In this document: positions 21,201 through 33,200 of the stretch, piece after piece
Position numbering within the stretch: position 1 is the stretch's first letter
Layout: the number at the start of each line of letters is the position of its first letter
Assembly: GCF_032854445.1 (NCBI RefSeq)
Contig: NC_088302.1
Span: 13,635,338-13,699,337 of the forward strand
Source: Liolophura sinensis
Lineage: Eukaryota; Mollusca; Polyplacophora; Chitonida; Chitonidae
DNA length: 64,000 bases
Direction: 5' to 3'
The notes under the pieces: generated by a model
What the model was told of the DNA's origin: nothing
The model's input: the letters and a program-made list of their open reading frames with translations, nothing else
Databases searched by the model: none
Made by a program: the position numbers and the translations under genes

Positions 21201-24200
21201 AGTAAGGTCATCTATGCACCTCTGTAGGTGTACCTCACTTGCCGGTATGATCGCATGATGCACCTGATTAACTCACCTGTCAGTAAGGTCATCTATACAC
21301 CTTTGTAGGAGTACCTCCCCTGCTGCTATGATCACATGTTCTCCTGTCTCCTGTACCAGTATCTCCAAACAAGGGTCAGCCTGATTTAACAGCGTCAAGC
21401 CCTGTACCAGTTTTGTCATCTCACCTGTCAGTAAAGTGGGCTATACACCTCTGCAGGTGTACTTCCCCTGCTGCTATAATCACATGTTCCCCTGTCTCCT
21501 GTACCAGTAACTCCACACAAGGGTCAGCCTGATTTAACAGCGTCAAGCCCTGTACCAGTTTTGTCATCTCACCTGTCAGTAAGGTCGTCTATACACCTCT
21601 GCAGGTGTAATTCCCCTGCTGCTATGATCACATGTTCTCCTGTCTCCTGTACCAGTACCTCCACACAAGGGTCAGCCTGATTTAACAGCTTCAAGCCCTG
21701 TACCAGTTTTGTCATCTCACCTGTCAGTAAAGTGGGCTATACACCTCTGCAGGTGTACTTCCCCTGCTGCTATAATCACGTGTTCTCCTGTCCCCTGTAC
21801 CAGTAACTCCACACAAGCGTCAGCCTGACTTAACAGCATCAAGCCCTGTACCAGTTTTGTCAACTCGCCTGTCAGTAAGGTCGGCTATACACCTCTGCAG
21901 GTGTACTTCCCCTGCTGCTATGATCACATGTTTTCCTGTCTCCTGTACCAGTACCTCCACACAAGGGTCAGCCTGATTTAACAGCGTCAAGCCCTGTACC
22001 GGTTTTGTCATCTCACCTGTCAGTAAGATCGTCTATACACCTCTGCAGGTGTACTTCCCCTGCTGCTATGATCACATGTTCTCCTGTCTCCTGTACCAGT
22101 ACCTCCACACAAGGGTCAGCCTGATTTAACAGGGTCAAGCCCTGTACCAGTTTTGTCATCTCACCTGTCAGTAAAGTGGGCTATACACCTCTGCAGGTGT
22201 ACATGTACTTCCCCTGCTGCTATGATCACATGTTCTCCTGTCTCCTATACCAATATCTCCGAACAAGGGTCAGCCTGATTTAACAGGGTCAAGCCCTGTA
22301 CCAGTTTTGTCATCTCACCTGTCAGTAAAGAGGGCTATACACCTCTGCAGGTGTACTTCCCCTGCTGCTATGATCACATGTTCTCCTGTCTCCTGTACCA
22401 GTATCTCCACACAAGGGTCAGCCTGATTTAACAGCGTCAAGCCCTGTACCAGTTTTGTCATCTCACCTGTCAGTAAGGTCGTCTATACACCTCTGCAGGT
22501 GTACTTCCCCTGCTGCTATGATCACATGTTCTCCTGTCTCCTGTACCAGTACCTCCACACAAGGGTCAGCCTGATTTAACAGCTTCAAGCCCTGTACCAG
22601 TTTTGTCATCTCACCTGTCAGTAAGGTCGTCTATACACCTCTGCAGGTGTACTTCCCCTGCTGCTATGATCACATGTTCTCCTGTCTCCTGTACCAGTAC
22701 CTCCACACAAGGGTCAGCCTGATTTAACAGCTTCAAGCCCCGTACCAGTTTTGTCATCTCACCTGTCAAATATGCGAAAAGTTTTGGACCAGAAATGCAT
22801 TTTCAAAGCATACTCTCAAACAAATACCAAAAAATGCCAGCACAGATGTCACAAGTGACAACAAAATTAAAGGGAGGAAAAGACTACACTGTAATTCTTC
22901 AACTTTTTCGGATGTTTACGTGATGTTTATTCAAGCCTATTCTGAGGGTACTTCATGTACCACTGTGTGTAGATTGACAAAATTACACCTTTTGTGAGGC
23001 CCTGAAATTGTCCAACCACACCAATGTAGTTTAATCGCCAAAATGAATTGCAAAAAGTAAATAAATCACCCTGAAAGTTGCTCTTTGATATGTGAAAAGG
23101 TTGAGAAATTGGAGTAGGTTGAATCTATTCATGATTTTTTAATTTAATTACTGTTCAATACCATGCTCAATAATTTTTCTCTTTTACAAGTGTTATGTTT
23201 GTAGGAAACTGAAGTACCTGGTCCTAAATCACCAACCAGCTAAGCGATCGGCACCAAATGTTTATTGTTACCAAGGCCCCAAAAACAGAGAGAGTGCAGG
23301 AATCTACAATTTCCCTGTCTAAGGTTGGGTTTGAACCCACACCTAGTGTGTCATACAAACTGAAAGACTGTAAAGCCATAGATTACCTGCTTGCTTTGGT
23401 TCTATTGCTACCCTGACGATAGGAGCAGCTTCAAAGTAAAGGTCTGTGAAGGGTGGGCAGGCTACAGTGCTGGAGATGGTGGCAGACTTCAGTATGTGTT
23501 CCTCCAAACCACCTATACCTGCCAATGGATTTGTCTTACATACATATAGAATGTCCAACAGAATTTGGCGAACATGTTTATTTTGTGTTTACCAACCAGA
23601 AATACTCATTAAACAAAAAAGATGATGAGGAATTAACAGTCAAAAGCAGGCTTTTTTGTATTATGGGGATTTTCAGGCAGCTATGCATTCTCCTCACAGC
23701 ATTCTCTTTACATCACTTGTACCACCAGCAGATTTTCAGGAAAATGGTATAAATAATACCAAAATATTGAATGATGTATAGCCTTGTGTCAATCGTGGGA
23801 GTTGCCATAATACTCGGTTACTTTTACATAATCAGATTTGACGGAGAGAGGACAGAAAAGGTTGATTATGTGAGGAACAGTGTTGTTTGTTCATGGCCCC
23901 ACGCAAATAAATGTAACAAATCAGCATACAAATGTACATCAGCAATAAAGACATGAGGGATAAATATTTATCTTTAATCTCCCAGTAAAATGCCATCAGA
24001 GTTTGCAATTTGCCACACATGCATTGTTTCGTAAAACTTGAACTGTCCTCTCATTGCAGAAGCGTCATATTTTCCCGCCATATCAATTTGAGAACCTTCA
24101 ATTAACAAAGACAACCTGGACTTCAGGCACGGTTTCCGAAACTAAGGCATGTTCAAACCTTGTGTTCGCATTATTGTGACAGCAGTGACCTACGACAATC

Positions 24201-27200
24201 AGATGAGAGGATTCATGGCATACACTTGGGAAATCTCAGGGCGAATCTATGGGGTATTTACCTTAGATCTGGCATATGAATGATAAATGTCAGTAATTTT
24301 CTTATATTCAATGCAAATGGCATGGCAAACAAAAAATACAAAAAAAAAAAAAAAGAACAGAAAAAAAGGGGGAAAAACTAGAAGGCACCTATAATGTTTC
24401 CAGCTGGTACTTCAGTGAGAGACTCCAGTTCTCTGCCCATACATAGGTACAGCTCCTCCACAGTGAATGAGGTGATGTGTCTGGTACTTGTCAGGTCAGA
24501 TAAACAGTCACTGGTCTCTACTTCACCCTTCTCTTTCAGCTGAAATAACAGTAAATCATCACTAAAAAAACTGTCAATAAGTAAGTCTACAGTACGTTTC
24601 TTTAATTAAGTAAATGATGGCAATGATGTCACAGCCCACAATGTCACAGGCCATGATATCACAGGCCACAATGTCACAGGCCAAGACATCACAGGCATGA
24701 TATCACAGGCCATGTTGTCACAGGCCATGATGTCACAGGCAATGATGTCACAGGCAATGATGTCACAGGCTATGATGTCACAGGCCATAAATTGCCAGCT
24801 ATTTATTTACTTATTTCATTGTAATGTAGGGCTATACTCAAGAAGTTTTCATTTGAAGGCTGTTAATTTTACAGATGGGGGAAACCATTTTGCCCTGTAT
24901 AAATCACCGACCATTGGCAAGTTTCTAATGAACTTTCCCACATGTGACATACAGATATGCAAACAATATTAATGGAAGACTTGTGGTTTTCAATGGATGT
25001 TAGATGCACATATGGCCGCACAAGTGACAATGACCCTTTACCCTAATTCTTCTAAAATTTGGGACAGATATTAGTAGTGTTAACAGTAAAATATTACATT
25101 TCTTTACCAGCCTTTTGGAAAAGTAAAGATATGAGTATGTTGTTCATTAAATGATCTAACCATGTGAGTAAAAAGAAATTCAATGTTCCTGCCAGAATTA
25201 CATATATACTGGCTAAAATGAGTAGATCAGGTGTCCCAAATTTTAGAAGAAATAGGGTACTGTCAGCTATGACTGTTCATTCACAGATTTGCCAACTATA
25301 ACGTAGGCTATAACCAATACTGTAAGACACATATATATTTAAACAAAGATTGTACATTTTCACTTTTACTTTGAACAATGACAATTTATTAGCCTATTTT
25401 ACCAATCCTTATTCTATCTTCATCTTAAAGGCGAAGACAGCACCTGGCTAAAACATGTTTCAATCTACAATCCGCAAGCTACTTAAATGGTAAATGATAA
25501 AGCACGCTTACTGTATCAACAGTTCAAGCAGTGAATGAAATATCTTTCTAGTATGCCAATTTCTCAAGAAAGCTATTTATCACTTGGACCTTTATTGCCA
25601 AAGTCCACAAATTTTATCTACCATAGGCTACTGCTTTGATTATAATATGTAAAATAACTTCAACGCTAGAGAGCCACAGTAAACGCGACGTCCTCTTGCC
25701 GTCGATTATGTAGAAGCACTGGAACTGTATCTAGAGGAAGTTTCACTAAACTTTTACTGGGTTGAAAAAAATCTAAAAAAATATTTAATGCTGGTTAAAC
25801 ATAACATGTCTTTCAGTTCACATAAACATTAGTCAGGTGCTGTCTTTCACTTTAAAAAGGGCTTATCCGAGCAGCTAATGCCACTTTTGAACAACAAGGA
25901 AAATGACCAGATTGCTACCGTATTAACTTTGATCAAAACTCCCATTTTACATGACTTAATTCTCTGTCAGGTAATGTAGTTGGCAACATTTCGAAAGTGG
26001 CATTCAACCCCAGAAGAAACTGAAACCCATGTCTAAAGAATGTTTCAAGTTTAAATATCCTTACCTCTTCCAGTGCCTTGGTTGGGTCATGTTTTGGCCC
26101 CAGGACGTACAACTGCTGTCCCTTTCTGACAGTCCCACTGAAAACCCTCGCAAAGGCCAGAAACACCTGGTCTCCCTTCAATGGACCCTCTTGCTCCCCT
26201 GGTTTCTGCTGTAAGTTGTCAGGATGAATGGCAATACAATTTTCTGAAAAAAAAAAAAAAACATTAGGTGAATACTGCAACTGTCCACAGTGTACACAAT
26301 TACAGCTGCGTTAGGATATTTTGCTGACAGAACTCTTGGATCAGAATTGTATCTTTAAAATACTGACACTAGCCCTCTGAGTTTGGTATGACAGACATAA
26401 CAAACAGGTAAACAATTACTAACTACCGGTAACTGGAGCAAAATAAACTCATCATCATTCTTTTCCACACATCCTCAAAACTGCTATGCTCATGGGGTGG
26501 TTAGCGAAAAAGACATTAACCCAACTAGAAAACTTTGGTTTACTTTGGTTACTTTGGTTTCATTTATTTGGTTGATGTTTCACTTGTGCATCAGTAGTTA
26601 GGTTAATGGGTGGAGTGCCCAGAGTAAAGCCCACAGCTACATGTACATGACAACCCTCCTGATCAGAAGCTACAGCTGAAGATATTCAAATATGGTACCT
26701 GGATTTTGAATGGATGCACTTTCTTCATTTCGGACCAATGCCTCTTCCCGTCTCACAGCAATACGTTGTCTGGCCTGCAGTCTTCTTTCTTCAATCTCGG
26801 CATTGGTTAATGGCCTAAAACATATGCACAACTGGAGATACACAGAACTGGCGAGTTTCTCTGTTATTGGTGGGACGTACATTGTATATGTAAGAGCAAT
26901 AAAATTAAAGCAGTAAGAGAAGGGCTGTAGGCAAGAGCAGCAAAGAACAAACAATAAACCAAAAGGAGAAAGAAAACAGGCAATAAGATTTACTCATTTT
27001 TTTAATTTGATTGGTGCTTTACTCTGTACTCAAGAATATTTCACTTATAGAAGGGCAGCCAGCATTAACCGCACAGAGCCTGGGGAAAAACACGGCCCTC
27101 TGCAGGTTCCTGGCAGAACTTCCCCACCTACGTCCAGAGAGGATGCAAGCATGAGCTGGACTTGAACTCACAACAACCGCATTGGAAGGAGGCTCCTGGG

Positions 27201-30200
27201 TCACTGCAGCCACAGAGGAATCCCGGTGATAAGATAAAAGCAGGAACACAAGAACACCAAGATAAAAGTGGCAAGACTAAAACACTTAACACGAAGCAAT
27301 GAACTTTACCTCTGCCTGTTCTGGGGAAGGGATTTCCTCTCCACAGCGAACATTTTGGACACATACACTATGACCGGTGAGTCTTCTGAAGCATCACAAG
27401 CTATAAAATCTGTAAAATAACACATTTTACCACTTTAGATCATCACAAGCTATAAAATCTGTAAAATAACACATTTTACCACTTTAGATCATCACAAGCT
27501 ATAAAATCTGTAAAATAACACATTTTACCACTATAGATCATGAACCAAATGCAGACATTAATACTGATTAATGTATTTCACCTAAAGTCTGACCTGTAAA
27601 AATACACTTTCACATGTACAGAAAGGCCTTAAAATAATGCCTTTGATACCAACACTTAAGTATTTCTGGTAAGAAATTAAACAAACTTCGCAAACAATCA
27701 AAATGTGTCACTTGAAAAATGCTTAACGTTAGGTGAAGCACACTAATTCTCAGCTCACATTTCATCACAAAATACCAGAAAATCTTGTCTACTGCTTGAA
27801 AAAACAGACTAAGCCTGCACACACTACCAGATATTGAAATCACCTGAAAGACTGCAATAAGGTACTGCATTTGATTATTCTGTCAAACTTTAGAGAACCT
27901 ATGAAAAGCACTCAAAACACAGGACGACCGCTAGGCTCCCAGAATAAGTGGGTGCCAGTTAGATTTTAACTGTGACTCGCCTATTTAAACCAGCAATCTA
28001 TGTGTTTTGAGTCCTCACTTCTCCCACAGGACTAAAGGGAAATTCCATCCCCTCCAGAAGTACAGTCGACAGTGCTTTAATACATTCCACCCTGTCACAT
28101 AGCCACTATAAACACGTTAACGCAGTAAGGATTAAAGAAAACGGTTAAGCAGAACGTATCCACGTCACTCATGTACAACATTATTTCAACTCCTTATCTT
28201 AACGACTTAAGTGCCTCAATGAACCTGTACCCAAAAATATTTAATGTGTAATTACTTGCTTATTTTACTTGTGTTCGAAGCTCTTAAAACAAGCCGATGA
28301 GAACAAGCTGACTGCTGATCCAGTGATGGCCATTTTACCCATCACATCTGCCCATCACCAGTTACAGTCGAGAATTGTTTGATGTTACTACAGAATTGTG
28401 ACTTTGAAAACCTGACAGAAGATTCAACGTCTTCCCAGCCCGGTATATTCAAAGAGAGATAACAGACTGGATTGCACAGATGCTGAAGACAAAAACTAAA
28501 GCTCTTACTATTCTTTAACTGCTGGGTTTGGACTGGTAGCGAATCAAACTGTCGTGCTCGACTGCACATTAACTTTTCAATTCTTTCCTCTGATAGGCTC
28601 AGTGGGGACAGCAGCTTCTCTGTTACCATACCTAAAACAAGAACAAAGTTCAGACATAAAAATCTAATTTATTTGATTGGAGTTTTACCCCTTTTAACAA
28701 GAATATTTCACCTATACGATAACAGCCAGCGTTACGGTGGGAGGAAATTGGGCAAAACTGGCAGACCTTCCCACACATTGACCGAAGAGACTGCCAGCAT
28801 GAAATGGACACATAAATAAGGCAAAAAAACACACAACACATATCTATGCATCTACACATCTTGGTAAGTATGATATATCACACACATGTTCATCATCAGG
28901 CAAATGTATGTGCATGGGCGGCTGATCTTCCAAATTATTCACAAACGCAATGATTATTTATTTGATTTGCATTTGAGTCCATACTGGGAATTTTTGGCAA
29001 AAAATTCCTAATCCTATCAAAATTTTCAGTATTTACCAAGAATGGCTCAAATTATTGCCTTTCAATAAATTTCAAACTCGTACCCTTTCTATTAACACAA
29101 TGCGACTTGCTATATAAATTTTACAAACTTTATTACCGATAGCAACAAGTGCACAGGCGAGGCCGATATTTTCTGAAAGGTAATTACTTGAGCTATTCTG
29201 TTAATATAACACCAAAAATTCAAGTTGATTCACTCTAATCAATACTTTGCCAAGAATCTCTTGGTAAAGCCTCTTTAATGCGGACCACAAACAATACTCA
29301 TCTTACATGAAGGACAGGTATTAATTAATTACACAATTACTCTGTGATAGAATACACAAATATATGGTGTCAATAATCCTCATACTGGGTTTTATACTGT
29401 AAAGACCCATCAATTTACTCCAGAAAACCGATAAATAGGTGAATCACGTCAGAGATATGACCTCTGCTGGATCCCAATGAAGGGAGATAACCTACTGAGA
29501 AGGCACATTTGACATTGTCTGCAGGAATCGAAAATATATATGTAGCCCATGTGGCCGTTGTTGTCCAATGAAAAGCGGAGTATTTTGTCTAATGCGGGAT
29601 GAATCGGTTTATCAGGACATCAGACAGAATTTTTCATGACAAGGATGCCCACTAAGCCACTACTCTCCCACAGGTACATGTACTTGACAAACCTATCTTA
29701 AAGCCGCAGCTGAACTAGCAAGAATTAGCAGAATTAACAAGAGAGTTTAAATGCAGGTACATGAATATCTAAAACTGTCTCCAAAGCGTAGTGATAACCG
29801 AATTGTCAGTTGTCACTAATTTTTAAAACTCATCCTACGGGTACGACTTACCCAGAACAGCCCCCGAAAGTGGTAACCACTGGTTACAGACAGCCTGGAG
29901 ACAAACGCGGGCATCTGTATGACGGGCATCACGTGGGGCAATCTTCAAGTCAAGCGACTTCACTATCTTTGCCATTTTTTCTTTATCCCTACAGAGCAAG
30001 GTATACACAAACATATTACTTTAAGTTCATTAATACATTGACAGAAAAAAAAATACTGTTGCATGCAATCTAAAACTTAGAATATTTGTCCTACAAATTT
30101 TACATACACTATAAGATTTGAAGACAAAGTTCATATCTTACTTTCTGATAAGGACGGCCTCATAGACAGCCCATAGATTCTCCAAGACACATTGCACAAA

Positions 30201-33200
30201 CAATGGCTTCTTGGCTTTCATCTGAAAAAGAACTAGAGTTTAGAGTGTGGCCTTATACATGTGTGGTCAAATAGTACACTCTTTGGAACATAAGCAAACT
30301 GTTAAGCCATCCAACATGCTGAAAAGGCCTCTGGCAAGGGCAAAAGCAACCAACCCTCAAAGATAAAACAGCACTATTTGAGTTTCTTACGTTCCAACCA
30401 CAACACCATGAGCTTGAGCACTGAATGACGGTTAGAAGAGTAAGGGGGATACAGAATGACAATTAGTTAACTCATTTAGTCACAAGTGAAGTATTTATCA
30501 ACTTCAACAAGGACTCCTCCCCCCCCCACCCCCCACCAATGCGATCACTGTAAATTCCAGTCCTCTATGAGCGTAGGTGGGAAGGTCTGCAGTAAACCTG
30601 CAGATGGTTGTGGGTTTAGCCCCTGGTTTCCTCCCACCATAATGGGTGGGCCACTGCCCTATAAGTGAAATAAGTAAGTACAGCGTTAAACACCCATATA
30701 AATCAATAAACAAATAAACAACAAGGATTTACAGTGAAAAAAAACTTAGTGTCTTCTAAATGAATACTGGTTTTTGTTCATTAAGTATTCACCTGTGCTC
30801 CTGTCATGATCTTCTTCGTTTTACCGTTGTAATAAAAATCTCCCCACAGTGACTTCTGCAAAACAGCTGGATTTACTTCCAGTTTCTTCGAGTACATTTC
30901 AGAGAACTGAGCAATGCTGTAAAAAGGCAGATAAATCACTGAGGTAATGGTCAGGTAAAAATATGTTAATGATACTTAAAATGCCTGCAATAAAGCTGAA
31001 GTGGCTTCCAGTTTTCAGGTAATACTGTTTTTTGATCAAGACATGTCAATTTTACTGAAGTAAAAGGTAATATAACAAAGAGAATAACCAATGAAATTAA
31101 CTGCTGTAGACTCTTTAGTGCATGTAGTTTATACGTATCTCTAGAACTCTTTTTATCTACTACATTTTTTTTTTCATGTAATCCTAATTTGCATCACGTT
31201 TTCCACAGTTTTATATCAAGAAGGATAACTCACCTAAACCCCCATCCATCTAGAGCACTGGCAAAGATTACATTCCTTGGTCTGGAGAGAAGTAGATGTG
31301 GGAGTCATCAGAGTCTTCAATACTCCAGTCGTAGACCTGCATGTAACATGACATCAAACAGTGTGCAACTACAACAAAACTATTCCAAAACGTTCCCAAA
31401 AGATGTTTTTGCTTTGGGAGGATGGGCTAGGAAAAGGAAATATAATGAAGGTAGGTCTGTTGAGTAACATAGCAACTCAGGGCAATTCTGCCTCAATTCA
31501 GTATATTCAAATGTTCTTTTCCAAAATTACAGCATTCACATGTATATCAATCATGCCAATTTATTTCAATCTAGAAATGAGCGTTAATATAAAGTAGGTG
31601 CAAATGCCACATTATAACTTTTCATGGAAAATGCCTAAAATGTTTATCTATCAAACCTTTCATTTTCTTTGAAAAAAAAAAGAAGTTTAACATCTGTAGT
31701 GATGTTAGAAAATGGGTTACCTGTTCACTGTTGGAGTTTACTCTGGTTCTTCCAGTTGTGCTTTCAGACACCTGCATAATACAGAAACAAGTAAATCTAC
31801 AAATACCTTACTCTCATAGCTGTATATAACTCCAAAAATTTAATTATTTCAAATACCAGATTTCTGAAATTACAAATAAGTAAATAAACTATTATTAAAG
31901 AATACTGTAATATAAATACTGGAATGATTGAACAACTACAGTGGACTCTCTCAACACTGACACTTTAATTAACCGACATCTTGTCAAAACCAACAACATT
32001 TCGTGGTCTGTTTTCTGCTCCATTTGACAGTAATGTTAATTGCCTTCAGTAAACGGACTCTTGTCTATTCTGAACACCGAATGTGGTTTGCAGTAAAAAC
32101 ATTTCCAGAGAGTGTTAAAATGTCTTGTCTAATCTGATGCAGCTTGACGCACGACGTCCGACGGAGTCCGAGTTTGGCTTCGACGTCCCTGCTCGCCAGG
32201 TGACGGAAGATCAGTGGGAAGGGAGATCATATGCTTATGTGAACTCTTGCCTACTTCAGCAGGTGGTGGTCTCCTGTCTTGACACTGTGCCATACCTCCC
32301 GCGGAGATCAGAGTTTAGTCACTGTGTGAGTGAAAGATGAGTCTGACACTGAGTAGCTCAGTGAGTGAATACAAATGCCTTAAACAACAGCTGCCTGCAC
32401 AATTTTCCTTGCAAAGTTGTAGGCTACTTGCCCACATTTATTACAGTGACATCTTGTCTAAACTGACATTTTTGTTCGGTTCCCTGTATGGCTGGTTTAC
32501 AGAGAGTCTACTGTAGTTATTTGTTAATGTAGGTTGACTTACATTGGCCGTCTTCTCCAGATGTTCAGAGGTGAAAAGTTCACTGGTGATCACATTAATC
32601 TGGTAACATGAATCAGTATCATTGTGATGAAATAACGTAGATAATGCCATTTACAATAAGCAATATTCAGACAATTGATATCCCAAAATAAGCATGCAAA
32701 TTTATGCAGGATTCATGCTGGATTTAGATTTTGATCCAAGTGGTCACAAAATGAATCTGCACAAAAAATTTAATTAAAACTGGACTCAGACAATATTTGA
32801 AGCAGTTATAGCATGGAGATTACCCAACCTGAATGGAGGAAGTCTTACAATATGCAAAAGTTGTACACAGATCTAGCTTGTACTCGAACATGATCTATAC
32901 ATATACATACCCTACATGAGCATAAATTTTGTCCACGACTAACTTGCTCTTTTTTCCTAATCCTGAGCCGAGAGTTCTATAGATTTTAGAAAGGTGTTCT
33001 GAGGTTTGCTTGGAACGTGGGATGATATTCTACTGGAAAAGTTTCAGCACCAAAAATTATATTTTGTGACATTTATTTGCCTCTAAAAAAGCACTTCTGT
33101 GGGTGAAAGTTTAGGCCATTTAGGGTAATATGTTTTCAAAATTGGATGACATCTGAGGCAGTTATTACCCAGAAACCAACATCTATAAATGAGAATCACA

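Noticed and set aside
21820-22011. Separate small protein gene in the EFL1 array
   Set aside because: It is array unit 6 read on through the altered junction into unit 7; the homology is to one EFL1 exon.
21068-22762. Array as a tandem-repeat protein domain
   Set aside because: 148 is not a multiple of three and junctions usually read AGG TGA, so the copies cannot be translated in series.
24606-24972. 60- and 91-codon frames over the TGATGTCACAGGC array
   Set aside because: Produced by the short repeat; no coding evidence.
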